Source of the DNA: DATMNR01 sp963702765
GTDB taxonomy: Bacteria > Chloroflexota > Ktedonobacteria > Ktedonobacterales > Ktedonobacteraceae
Assembly (NCBI GenBank): GCA_963702765.1
Contig: CAVPEB010000072.1
Coordinates: 44,780-108,779, forward strand
DNA: 64,000 nt
Direction: 5' to 3'
In this document: positions 19,008 to 28,270 of the stretch, piece after piece
How positions within the stretch are numbered: the stretch's first letter is position 1
Layout of the letters: every line of letters begins with the position of its first letter
Position numbers and translations under genes: made by a program
Notes under the pieces: generated by a model
What the model saw: the letters and a program-made list of their open reading frames with translations, nothing else
What the model was told of the DNA's origin: nothing
Databases searched by the model: none

Positions 19008-20035
19008 CTAGCGTCTGCCTGCTGGAGTGAATTCCTGCATATATTTATCTGACCATGCTTGCATACGTTCGACAAATGCATCGATAGTGGCATCACGCAA
19101 CGTGTTGAGATCAGCGCCGGTAAAGGAGCGCATGGTGCGTATGCCTCTGGTGAGAGGCTTGACATCCACCTCTATAAAATCGTTCGGCAATGTGCCATAG
19201 CTTTCATCGTTCAGCCAGCGTCCCAGACCCCAGAGCTGGTTAGCCTCTTCCCCACTATCGCGAATGGTACTCGTGACTAATCCCCCTGGACGTCCATGCG
19301 ATCCCTCGAGGCTGATCTCCGCTTTAACCTGACCCAGTCCACGCGAGCGCCCGGAACCGAGGCGAATCAGTTCATCCGCCATATCTTGCAAAACGACAAA
19401 AAGTATACCAAGCTGCCAGATTTCAAAATTTCGCAGGTGAATATCGGTTTCAAATAACACACCTGTGCTGACTACTTCTAGTTCAAACTTGGCGCCATGA
19501 CTGGCACCTCCTGTGAGGCGATCAATACCGACGCCATCGCGCAGCTCCCTGCTCTGTTCCTGTCCAGAGGCAAGATAGGCATCGCCAATAGCGATGCGCC
19601 CAACAAAGCCCGTCGAGCCAAAGAGCCTGCACGTAGGGCATGAGGCGGCGTAGACAAGGTCCGTTCTCTCTTCAATCACCGCCGGTTCTCTTCACTTCTC
19701 TTCGCATACTGGTTAAACACACCACCACATGAATCCCGGTAATCGCTTTGCAACTGCTTCAGATCAGCTATCTTTTCCCTGGTCGTATCGCTCAGTTAAA
19801 AAGGATAGCACACCACACGCTGTTTGAGACTGCAAACGATCTTTTCGACATGGCTGCGAAACACCCCTTTGAGCGAACTACCTGGGATGAATACCTCTTG
19901 TTTGCCTTTGCGGAAAGTCAGCACGGGCGTCATATCTGGGCCGCTCACGCTGGCATGGCCGGATTTCACCGGGAGCGGTCCCGTCGTGGTAATGCGCAAG
20001 GTGCAAAATGCTTCGTTGACGATTTTTTTCAACAT
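19008..20035 (-). pseudogene. Csm3/Cas7-like RAMP, broken by stop and frameshift
   Basis: The N-terminal part starts at ATG 20035 (GGAGGA 9 bases before) and shows the RAMP loop VFIPGSSLKGVFRSHVEKI with an Asp in SVSGPDMTPV that corresponds to the backbone nuclease position. It stops at a TAA at 19796-19798, yet the same frame remains meaningful for ~38 more codons (LSDTTREKIADLKQLQ...). A frameshift near 19,680 then leads to the C-terminal part: CPTCRLFGSTGFVGRIAIGDAYL, DRLTGGASHGAKFELEVV and GSGRSRGLGQVKAEI. It is homologous to its upstream neighbour (20098-20970), so the two are paralogous backbone subunits. Confidence 0.85.
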
Positions 20036-20097
20036 GTGATTGACTCCTCCGCTACTCAAAAATGCCGTTAATATGCTTTGTCAGGAAGTCCGAACCC

Positions 20098-20970
20098 TTA
20101 AATCTGCCGGGCGTAAAGGTACAATGGGGCAGGGTAATCCTGTAAACGCTGCCTGCGATCAGTCTCCTCGATACCTTTCTTTACCAGTTCAAGTGCGTCC
20201 ACTGTAAACTCTTCCTCTTCCAGCTTTGCTACGCCGAGTCCGCGCGAACGCTTACCACCGATCACACCGAAACCTTGCATGTATTCGTTCAGGCCGACAC
20301 ATATTAGCTGTATATCTCGTGGTTCTGCATTCTCCAGCACGATTTCCATCTTAAAAGTGGCGCTAGCTGGCACAACTTCAAAATCGTATTTCAGACGGTT
20401 CCTGGCCTTCTCACTGTCCCGGTAAATCGCCACGCCGTCGCGAGTTTGAATGATGCCACTCCAAACTTCTTCAGGGATATACAGGTCGCTCACGTTCAGC
20501 CGGGCGGCAGTAAAGGGCGAACCAAACAGGCGGCAGGTGTCGCAGAGTTTTTCTATGATTTTCCTGTTTGTATCTGCGGCCTGTGCCTGCGTTTGATTGT
20601 TCCGTCTCATTTCGGCAATATGCCATTGTCGAACCGTTGGGCAGATGTCCTCGATGTTCCTACTATCGTTTTGCTCTGCTGCCCATGCTTCCCGGGTATA
20701 TTCAATGAGAGCGCAGGTAGAAAAACCAGGAAGCGTGGCAGCGAGTTTCTCGACAGTGCTGCGCAAAGCGCCCTTAAAGCTGGAACCAGGAATAAACGGT
20801 TTCTGGTCAGGAGTGAGTACCACAGGGCTGTCGCTGCTACTCAAAGTGACTTTGCCACCGCCAATATGCAGCGCGGTTTGCATTACCAGTTTGCCTCTGA
20901 ATACATAGCGATTGCGCATTTCATAGCGGTGTTCAGCCACCGCGGGTTTTATTTGACCATTGGTTGCCAT
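20098..20970 (-). CDS. Csm3/Cas7-like RAMP protein of the type III-D complex
   Basis: 290 residues, intact, ATG preceded by GGAGGTAAAG. Motifs in order: FRGKLVMQTALHIGGGKVTL with SSSDSPVV (Asp in the position of the target-RNA-cleaving residue of Csm3), FIPGSSFKGALRSTVEKLA (G-rich loop, about 60-75), CDTCRLFGSPFTAARLNVSDLYI (about 140-165), and GGKRSRGLGVAKLEEEE (about 235-250). Family knowledge: these subunits form the crRNA-binding filament of type III effector complexes and cut target RNA. It overlaps the upstream gene by 38 bp, indicating translational coupling. Confidence 0.88.
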   Translation of the reverse strand: MATNGQIKPAVAEHRYEMRNRYVFRGKLVMQTALHIGGGKVTLSSSDSPVVLTPDQKPFIPGSSFKGALRSTVEKLAATLPGFSTCALIEYTREAWAAEQNDSRNIEDICPTVRQWHIAEMRRNNQTQAQAADTNRKIIEKLCDTCRLFGSPFTAARLNVSDLYIPEEVWSGIIQTRDGVAIYRDSEKARNRLKYDFEVVPASATFKMEIVLENAEPRDIQLICVGLNEYMQGFGVIGGKRSRGLGVAKLEEEEFTVDALELVKKGIEETDRRQRLQDYPAPLYLYARQI

Positions 20971-21457
20971 CTTTACCTCCTGCTCGTTGCTGTGGCTGGC
21001 TACCTGTAGATTGCTTTGCTCGATACTGATTTCCCGATCTCGCCGCGATCACACCATTCTCCGCCAGGATATGCTGGATAAATTCGCGCGCCAGCAGCGC
21101 CAACATTTCGTTCTGGTAAGCATCGCTGATCGGTCGGCCATGTTCATCTTTCGTGAGACCAAACTCTACAGCGAGTCGCCGCTCCAGGTGTGTAAATTCC
21201 TGTTCCAGCCGGGTGTAGAATGTTTTGATGTCGCGCTTCGAGGGCGGCCAGTCGCGGTCTCGTTGGTGTTCCACGAACTCACGCAGCTCGCTATACCTGG
21301 AGGACTCTGCAATACTGAACAGCCCGTTGACCTGGCTTGTTGGCAGCGGGTTGCAGCCCTCTTTGTCTACCAGCCGCCGCATGAATGCTACCGCTTCGGG
21401 ATAAAGCGCTGTATCACTCAACAGCGATATTTTTTGTAGTTGTGTCAGACTGGGCAT
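20933..21457 (-). CDS. CRISPR-associated small protein, candidate Cas11 (small subunit)
   Basis: 174 residues from the ATG at 21457, chosen because it begins right after the upstream gene's TAA and an AAGGGA motif precedes it. The longer open frame upstream is the shadow of the previous gene. The protein is alpha-helical in character (NPLPTSQVNGLFSIAESSRY, SELREFVEHQRDRDW, IKTFYTRLEQEFTHLERRL) and ends with a basic, Gly/Gln-rich disordered tail. Position between csx10 and the RAMP genes, size and helical make-up suit the small subunit, but there is no diagnostic motif, so the assignment is inferred. Confidence 0.6.
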   Translation of the reverse strand: MPSLTQLQKISLLSDTALYPEAVAFMRRLVDKEGCNPLPTSQVNGLFSIAESSRYSELREFVEHQRDRDWPPSKRDIKTFYTRLEQEFTHLERRLAVEFGLTKDEHGRPISDAYQNEMLALLAREFIQHILAENGVIAARSGNQYRAKQSTGSQPQQRAGGKDGNQWSNKTRGG

Positions 21458-21462
21458 CGCGT

Positions 21463-21965
21463 TTATGATCCCTTCTTGCTGCTGCCTGCCGTTAAAATGC
21501 CTACTGCGCTGACCCGAAATTCGTATTGTGCTACCATCTGGCGAATGAACTGGCGTATTAACAGCAGGTGGATTCGCCTGCGCTCCTGCAAATCTTTGTC
21601 GCTTGTGTTGCCAATATTCAGCTGCGCAAGACGCACAGATCATCCGCTGCTTGCTTCAAAGTTTGCTCTAGGAAGTCTTTTAAGCTCAGTTCGAAGGGCT
21701 GGTTGGCCTTTTTGTTTTCGGTTGTGGATGCATTTTCAGGCATGGATTGACGCCAGTAGGAGAAGCGCGCTGTCTGTTTTTTGATAAAATCAAAGACATC
21801 GCTGGTTTTGAAAGTACTTTCGGCAATGTTTTCCAGGCTGGTCATCTGAGAACGATGCGCTGCCTTCAAGACATGCGCCGCGTGATATCCCAGGTCAATA
21901 GCATCTTGATAATACTTTTCTGCCTGATTGCTTACCTCGTAAATGATTTTCATTTCATTGTTCAT
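21463..21965 (-). pseudogene. Type III-D-associated small gene with one frameshift
   Basis: The first 115 codons (MNNEMKIIYEVSNQAEKYYQ, STFKTSDVFDFIKKQTARF) run to a stop at 21618, but the homologous coding sequence continues in another frame as LNIGNTSDKDLQERRRIHLLLIRQFIRQMVAQYEFRV and ends at a TAA at 21463-21465, six bases before the next ATG. A single frameshift near 21,625 therefore splits a ~167-residue protein. Its ATG overlaps the csx10 stop by 4 bp. Helical and soluble. I do not recognise the family; small-subunit or accessory role in the complex is possible. Confidence 0.65.
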
Positions 21966-23236
21966 TGCAATTCAACCTCCAGGTGAAAAGGATCTGAGAT
22001 ATAAACACGTCCAAAGCCCTCTGCTCTACGCTTGCCAATGCCTTCTTCCTCAAGGGTGTAGAGCTTATTTGCGAGATCTTCCAGCGACTTTTCTGACTCA
22101 AAGAGAAACACAGAGCCGCTATCTATCGCTATATCATTGGCACGAGGCGTTCCCCATAACTCATTCAAACCGGTGATACGCCTGATGCTGGCAGACTGGT
22201 AAAGGAACTGGAAAGGATTTTCTTTCTCATCTAGCTTGGTCATGTTTGCCAGCATGTCTTCGTCAATCGTGCTTCGATAGCGTAACAACTCGTCGCAAAG
22301 AATAGCCGGTGAATGCAGTGTCAGCACAAAGTAGAACGGCTTCAGTTGAGGCTTGAAACCTTTTACCAGTTCTGCCCGCTTTCGCAACGCTCTATCGAAC
22401 TTGTTCAGTCGCTCTTTGAATAATGCAAATCGGTCTGACTCGTCTTCAAACAAGCTTGTGGTAAGGTGTACCTTACCAAGCCCTCTTGTACGGCCAGTGC
22501 CAATGCGCACTAATCCAGAGGCACCAACTGCCTGAATAAACTGCTCAAAGTCTGACACAAGGCCATCATCTAACCTGACCAGGCACCAGAAACGGCTCTG
22601 GTCGTCAAAGACTCTACGATTATACAGGATGCTCTCCTGAACCGTTCCTGTCTCGCGATTAATTCCTATATGCGTTTGCAGGCGCGTATCTGGCCTGGCA
22701 ATCATGCTATAGCCGTCTTTGCGGCAATAGTATCCAGAAAAAGGTGCTATCGGCGTCGGTTTATGACAATGCGGACACTTTTCAAATTTCTTGAATGGAG
22801 CGAGCAATATAGGTGCTGCGAGAGCAGGTTTCACTCTGTCTGCTAGTTTATACATGGCCCAGTCTAGCAGGCTATCGCGTATACCATGCCCTGGATCGTC
22901 CGTTTTTTCGTTGCCGGGTGCATTACGAAAGCCTGGAAAACGCTTACAAGACTCGGCAGTTTTTGGCAATGGATAAACGGGTAGCTTATTATCTGTCCGC
23001 TCGTCCTCATTGCAAAAGTTGGCAGGATACAGATTGGGATATTGCACCCCTCCTTTGAGAAACAAGCGCTCAAAGTTTGTTGTAGCAGTTGGATGATACA
23101 TCCTGAATACCGCAGCCAGACTACCTGCTAAGGCTGTACCAGAGATATATTTTGCCAATTCTGCTCCTCCTGGCGCGTGATCGGAACGTATAGCCAGAGG
23201 AGAAATTGCCTGCACATTAAGGGCGACATACTTAAT
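21962..23236 (-). CDS. csx10: Csx10 (type III-D large RAMP)
   Basis: The hallmark of subtype III-D. Csx10 features: ISPLAIRSDHAPGG with GTALAGSLAAVFR at the N-terminus, a zinc-ribbon-like insert CPHCH...YYC (about 150-170), GLVRIGTGRTRGLGKVHL (about 240-257) and the C-terminal EEGIGKRRAEGFGRVYISDPF. The conventional start would be the GTG at 23215, but the family N-terminal strand (KYVALNVQAISPLAI) is encoded upstream from an ATT at 23236 that lies 7 bases after a perfect GGAGGG. Either ATT is used or the original ATG has mutated. The body is one intact frame. The upstream RAMP gene's TAG is immediately before, in the same frame. Confidence 0.85.
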   Translation of the reverse strand: MKYVALNVQAISPLAIRSDHAPGGAELAKYISGTALAGSLAAVFRMYHPTATTNFERLFLKGGVQYPNLYPANFCNEDERTDNKLPVYPLPKTAESCKRFPGFRNAPGNEKTDDPGHGIRDSLLDWAMYKLADRVKPALAAPILLAPFKKFEKCPHCHKPTPIAPFSGYYCRKDGYSMIARPDTRLQTHIGINRETGTVQESILYNRRVFDDQSRFWCLVRLDDGLVSDFEQFIQAVGASGLVRIGTGRTRGLGKVHLTTSLFEDESDRFALFKERLNKFDRALRKRAELVKGFKPQLKPFYFVLTLHSPAILCDELLRYRSTIDEDMLANMTKLDEKENPFQFLYQSASIRRITGLNELWGTPRANDIAIDSGSVFLFESEKSLEDLANKLYTLEEEGIGKRRAEGFGRVYISDPFHLEVELQ

Positions 23237-23239
23237 ACA

Positions 23240-24024
23240 CTATCCCTCCAGCGCTTTTTGATACCCGTCAAGCACATTCAACTGGCCAAACCAGGATTTC
23301 CACACGATTTCAGAACAGGTCTCTCCACGCATAACTACCTTACTAATTTTGCATTCGCATTGCCCTTTTCCCGTAGACTTATTGCCGCCAAGTCGCTCGA
23401 TGAGTTGTAAGCCGGCCAGCAAGAGCAACGATGAGTACGTCGGAGCCACTCTGGTGTGAGGAATATACTCGAGGGAAACGCGAGGGTCATCAACCGGAAT
23501 GCATGATAACCAGCCCTGGATCGTTCCGCTGAACACCGTATCTCTGGTACCGTATTCGCTGGTATACAAAGCTCCGGGAACGGCGGTATGTGTGGGTCGA
23601 TCTATACGTACCTGTGTGTAAACACTTACCTGCATTTCCTTATACCGATCAGTCTCTATCACAGAAGCATCCTCACTTTGCATAGCGTAATCAAAGAAAA
23701 GACTACCGGGTACATTCTGAGCGCCAAAGATGCGCGTAATCATGGTCGGGTTTTTTCCTAAATTCAGCAACGCTATTTCCGCGTTATGGGGGCTGGCTAT
23801 GCGTTGCTTTTCCTGCGCATTCTGTATATAAGCGCGGGCCAGTTGTTCGCATCTTTCACGTAAGATACCCTTAAAAGTGGATCCTGGTACATACAGATAG
23901 CCCCGATTATTGCGCACTACGGTACGATCAACCAGCCCTTCGCGGATACCCAGCACCGCAGATGAAAAAGCGTGGCCAATCTAAGGGTATATTCAATTTC
24001 AATTCTGTCAGTTCTCGGTTCCAC
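23240..24024 (-). pseudogene. Cas7-like RAMP of the III-D locus, N-terminal frameshift
   Basis: The main frame (from 23956) carries GLVDRTVVRNNRGYLYVPGSTFKGILRERCEQLA, the RAMP G-rich loop, then TRIFGAQNVPGSLFFDYA and GGNKSTGKGQCECKISKVV. The expected first strand of the fold, IEIEYTLRLATLFHL, lies just upstream in a different frame, reachable from a GTG at 24024 with GGAGTGAG before it. One frameshift near 23,950-23,965 separates them. The TAG at 23240 is followed directly by csx10. Without the N-terminal strand a functional backbone subunit is unlikely. Confidence 0.75.
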
Positions 24025-24028
24025 TGGC

Positions 24029-25746
24029 TCACTCCGATGCTACAAAGTCGTAGAGTTCTACAAAATCTAACAGTGATGTGCGGTAGATAGAGTCTCCATC
24101 AGCAAACCAGGGAAAGGTAACGCGCGGGGATAGTGTCCCCGGTTTATCAATTTCCTGCTGCCGTTCCTGATAACGCCCACCCAGCCCGTAGACATGGTTG
24201 TAGATAAACTCGCGCTGGCTTTGCTTCCAGTTACGCAGAACAGCCAGGCTCTCTCAGACCGAGGTTGTCAGGTTCATCCTCAACACCGCTTCGCGCACCT
24301 GGTGCAATTTGGTGCGCCCCAGTGACATCTTTCTACCGTCACGAATGGCCTTTAGCAGGATTTCCAGTTCTTCAACAGTATAGGGGCGTAAGGTAGCATA
24401 GAAATTTACGTTTCTCGTATAGCCATCGACCTGCACACCTTTCTTACTTATCTGACTGTATATTTTATCGAAATCATGGCTGGTGCTGCCCGCGACGACC
24501 ATGAAATTAATAGAGGTATCTCCATAGGCAGAGATGACCTTTTTCCCTTCCTGCGTCTCCTGTTTCCCACGCTTTTCTTAGCTGCTTTCAAAGTCGTTTC
24601 TGCAAGTTAGTCGAGCAACCCGAAGGGATATTTAATGGGGGCAGAATCACACCAACCGAGAGCCTATAACCATTGCCTTCACGTCCCCACCCGATTGTCA
24701 GCTCGTTAAATCTTTTTGCGATAGTTAATGCCACATCCATTGCTGAGGAGGCGGGTGTTACCATCACAAGGTCATCACCACCCAGAAGCAAGATGTCAAA
24801 GGGAAATACCCATTTCTGAGTATCACTTTTGTTGGAGGAACGAGTTGCGCCAGGTGGATTTTGATCAGGTAGTTGTTTCGCTGGAAGGCGCTTTTGAATA
24901 GCAAAGCATGCGGACTCATAAATGGCTGAGTCAACAGTCCTGGCAAATTCCTCCAGCTTATCAAGTTTGCCAAAGTTTTTTGTCTCTTCGCCCATCTCTA
25001 GCGTACAGCATAGATGAGCCCGATATACTCTTTTGCTTCGCCAAAATCGTGAAAGACGTTGAAATCATCCGGTCGATCTATGCTTTCCGGTAGTTCGTAA
25101 TTTGCATCATGCAAACGCTTAATTAATTTTTCCCAGAGAGGGCTGGATGTGCCGGGTTCCTGTTCAGCTACGAGCTTTTTGATAGAGCCTTTCACGGCAT
25201 TGTCTTCAAGACGCTTTTCGAGGCAAACCTGACAATATCGTTTCCCCTGTGCAATCGGGTCACCTCCTTCATCTTGATCCCAACTCTCGGCGTATCGCAC
25301 ACCACAGGAATCAGGACGCATTAAAACCTGGGAAGGAAGGGCGATAGGGTCTTGCGTAAGCTGCAATCCTTGGCTTCGCGCAGGCGATAGCGCAGGAGTT
25401 CGAGCGCTTCCAAGATCTTCGCTTTGAGGGTATTTGATGCTATCAGGTATCTCGAGCATGGCATACGTTACTGTAGCCACACCGGAGATCTTTTTCGACA
25501 TTTCTGGTGGATATGCTGTTAAATATCTTAAACTTTATCCGTGGAAATGAGGAAGAGACCGGAGCCGCCATTTGCATATATTGTTTACGCGCCAGGTTCT
25601 TTCTGGCGAACAATTTTTTCCATATCTTGACGGTTGAGACGGTCAAGAATGGAAGTAGCCACGCGAATCTCTGTTAGTTAATCGGTCGCAAACACATATT
25701 GTTTGATGTGGTCTGTGTCGAGTGCGACGAGCGATTTATACCCCAC
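24029..25746 (-). pseudogene. cas10: Cas10 (type III-D, no HD domain), heavily degraded
   Basis: GTG start at 25746 with GGAGGTG 8 bases upstream. The N-terminus YKSLVALDTDHIKQYVFATD begins directly with the first palm domain; no HD nuclease domain precedes it. In-frame stops lie at 25678-25680, 25585-25587 and 25528-25530, with homology continuing between them (TIYANGGSGLFLISTDK). After a frameshift come ATVTYAMLEIP and a zinc-finger region (CGVRYAESW...YCQVCLEKR), then YIGLIYA, another frameshift that removes the Asp-containing loop, and the second palm with the cyclase motif LLLGGDDLVMVTP. The C-terminal domain (AYGDTSINFMVVAGSTSHDFD, FYATLRPYTVEEL, GRTKLHQVREAVLRMNLTT) has a TGA at 24254-24256 and ends at 24029. 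GGDD predicts ancestral cyclic-oligoadenylate synthesis. The gene is dead. Confidence 0.9.
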
Positions 25747-25827
25747 GACTGTTTCACCTCCAACTTTTTAATACGTTTGATTGTGAAAAAGCCCGACAGC
25801 GATTTATCATAAAATATCTAACCGACT

Positions 25828-26789
25828 CTACAGTACCAGCCTCGCCCTTCCCATCCCCATAGCCGTCTTATACCCCACACCACAATAAAACGCCAATTGA
25901 GCGAGAAGTAAATCTGCTGTCGCACCGTCAAAGGAGCATCTTCTGTTGTTGCTTGGTGCGGGCCACGTAAGTGATATGTACACTTCTCCACAAAACCCGG
26001 TTGCCAGTGCGTCGTAAATTTTACCGTGTGAGGTTTGAGATAGTAATCAGCAATAATAATGCCGTCATCCATAGCATATTGCTCGATACGATCTGCCTGC
26101 ACCATGCCTACCAATTCTGGCGGAGCTAATTCTTGCCAGCGCCTCGCTAAGCCAGGGAAAACATATTGAGGTAATGGCAACAGTGCAGGATGAGGGCCAT
26201 ACATTCTATTTTGCGTATTACTCCGATTAAATGTCGTGAGCGAATCGAATTCCAGCGTGAGCGGTTCTGTGCGTCCTGGCTTGATCGTCCTGGCCTTTTA
26301 AGCCAGTTTGTCAAACGATGTGAAGCCTGTCCATCCTGTAGTATCATCGTTATCCACAACTACCTCTTCAAGTAAGAATTGTTGTTTACCAAGTTTCATG
26401 AACGGCGGTTTTTTGCTATTTGAGCCTTTCGTGTTGAAGTCCATCAAAGCGCTGTGAAAGAGTGGAAATAATTCGCCAAGTAGCAGCGTAATGCGTATGC
26501 TATATGTTTTCTCGGGAGTCAGAGGCATATGCACATTTCCACGTTCTGCCTCGCACATTCTCGGCGGAGGAAAAGGAAATTGCAAACTGGAACAGGTAAA
26601 AAGCCGGAGTTTGTTGCCCTCATGTAGCCATGTTCCTACCTCTGGAGCCGCTGAACTTAACCAACTCAGCCATGCAGCATGTACAAGTTCACCCGAAAAA
26701 GGCATCAACGTCCCCTCTTGAAGAGGGCGTAATTTTAATTGGAAGGCATAGAGTTTAGCGGGAGATATAGGCGACAACGGCACATCCAT
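25828..26789 (-). pseudogene. cas6: Cas6 crRNA-processing endoribonuclease, broken
   Basis: Starts at ATG 26789 (AAAGGA upstream). N-terminal half: LYAFQLKLRPLQEGTLMPFSGELVHAAWL, GNKLRLFTCSSLQFP, ITLLLGELFPLFHSALM. A TAA at 26298-26300 interrupts it after TGWTGFTSFDKLA, and the same frame resumes with PLTLEFDSLTTFNRS, HPALLPLPQYVFPGLARRW and ADYYLKPHTVKFTTHWQPGFV. A frameshift near 25,900 moves the C-terminal glycine-rich loop LAFYCGVGYKTAMGMG to another frame, ending at a TAG at 25828. Cas6 cuts pre-crRNA at repeats; this copy cannot. It is the first gene of the cas transcript. Confidence 0.88.
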
Positions 26790-26810
26790 ATAAACAACAT
26801 CCTTTCTCAT

Positions 26811-27066
26811 CTATAGTATCAAATATTTCTGTAATTATCAATAGTTTAGTAGTATTAATTACCTATATTGTCCGAACCTTTTCCCAATGTATTTGCTACA
26901 CAAGAAATGTAGTTTCTTGTAGAGAACTATCTCACGTGCTATAGTAACGTTGAGGTAAGCTATTCAATTTCTTATACCAATCAACTAAACAGCTTTTTGC
27001 AACTTTTATGATCAGTTTACCTGGGAATTCTGGGAATGCCATAAAACTTTCGGGAAAAACCAACCT
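26811..27066. other. Divergent intergenic region between cas6 and HTH relic
   Basis: A/T-rich and non-coding. It should carry the promoter of the minus-strand cas genes and of the plus-strand relics. No operator or hairpin stands out. Confidence 0.5.
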
Positions 27067-27308
27067 ATGCAACAATTTGGAGATTTCTTACAAACCTACG
27101 AAGTAATAAAGGACTAACACTAGAAGCGCTAGCAATGCTTGTTGGTAGCAGCAAAAGTACCTTATCGCGCTTGGAAAATAACGATATATCTCGACCATAC
27201 AAAGGCGCTATACGCAACCTTATAATACAACTCGCGCAAACACTTTGTACCTCAAGGAAAGAAACTGAGCGTTATCTTACACTGGCATACGACATTATTC
27301 GTTGTTGA
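27067..27308 (+). pseudogene. XRE-type helix-turn-helix regulator relic
   Basis: ATG at 27067 (MQQFGDFLQT), then a one-base deletion near 27096 shifts the frame to LRSNKGLTLEALAMLVGSSKSTLSRLENNDISRPYKGAIRNLI, a clear XRE helix-turn-helix. The remainder (LAQTLCTSRKETERYLTLAYDIIRC) ends at a TGA at 27306-27308; a few more codons of homology (LTENEKKLLGLLHTSH) follow in frame-shifted sequence. Such XRE proteins often continue into long sensor domains, which are missing here. Divergent from cas6, so it may once have regulated the locus. Confidence 0.7.
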
Positions 27309-27386
27309 CTGAGAATGAAAAGAAATTACTAGGCCTTCTTCACACCTCGCATTAAATAATCGGCAGCACCCCTCGCACACAACAAT

Positions 27387-27804
27387 ATACTTGTACTAAA
27401 CTTTGCACATCCAATAACAGAACAACAAAAAATACAAATTGAAGAGCTAGTGGGTACTACAATAGAGAATATAATCAATATACCAACCCATTTTAATGAG
27501 GAGAGCCATTGGAACAACAAATTATTAGGCTATCAATGAAGTAGATTAATCAATCCAAGATTGGTATAAACGATATATGCTTATTAATCCACCAGGGTAT
27601 GCGCCTGCAGCGATTTTACTACTAACAGAAATTCATGGCCGCATCGGCCATTTCCCCACAATCATCCGCATGCGCCCAAACCACACCTCGATTACCACCT
27701 ACGAAGTCATAGAACTCCTCAACCTGCAAACCATCCGAGACGCAGCCCGCAAATCCAACGACACTTCCATCAAACCCACAAACCACAACAGGCAAACCTG
27801 CTGA
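27387..27804 (+). pseudogene. csx15: Csx15-like CRISPR-associated protein, decayed
   Basis: The N-terminal segment LVLNFAHPITEQQKIQIEELVGTTIENIINIPTHF is in one frame and starts at ATA (27387) where an ATG is expected. After about 27,500 the frame changes, passes through a TAG and a TAA, and resumes with SIQDWYKRYMLINPPGYAPAAILLLTEIHGRIGHFPTIIRMRP and TTYEVIELLNLQTIRDAARKS. The N-terminal NFAHPLT pattern and the C-terminal PGYAPAA...LHGR.GHFP..IRLRP pattern are those of Csx15, a small protein of unknown function found with type III loci. Recognised from memory of the family, not by search. Confidence 0.65.
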
Positions 27805-27946
27805 ACCCCCACCCAGAGTAACGTGACGAACTCGTGACGCCACCCCTCATAAAAGTGAGCGCATTGTGACACACATAACATACACTTTATATAGGAACAA
27901 ATAGTTCTGAAAAAAGCGCATCATTAGAAGAAAGAGAGGCGCTATC

Positions 27947-28270
27947 ATGATCGCAGAGAGAGAAATCGTAGATATAAAGCCTGTTGAAAAGGCACCAACC
28001 GCCGTAGAAGAGAGCCCAGCTGTTGCCGTCAGCGTAACACAGCCAAAATGGTCTGACAAATTGTTCATAGCCAGTAACATTTGCTTCCTCATTGGCCTGC
28101 TCGTCCTGGCCATAGCCGTGATGCTGCCCGTAGGAACGTTAAACACAGTACTGGTTACATTCCCCATGAGCGTAACGGTAAGCCTGGCTCTACTCATTAC
28201 AGAGGTATCACTTTTTGCCGTAGGCGCAATATTGTTCGTACTAGGCTTTGTCTGGCCCAGGATCAAATGA
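27947..28270 (+). CDS. Small two-helix membrane protein
   Basis: 107 residues. A polar, proline-containing N-terminus (about 38 residues) precedes two transmembrane helices (about 42-66 and 76-102) and a short basic end (WPRIK). GAGAGG lies 9 bases before the ATG. No family recognised. Stand-alone gene between the CRISPR relics and a repeat-rich intergenic region; no link to the CRISPR locus is evident. Confidence 0.65.
   Translation: MIAEREIVDIKPVEKAPTAVEESPAVAVSVTQPKWSDKLFIASNICFLIGLLVLAIAVMLPVGTLNTVLVTFPMSVTVSLALLITEVSLFAVGAILFVLGFVWPRIK

Noticed and set aside
20933..21643. Long version (236 codons) of the candidate cas11 gene
   Set aside because: The first 62 codons are the out-of-frame shadow of the preceding gene's 3' half; the ATG at 21457 fits the gene spacing.
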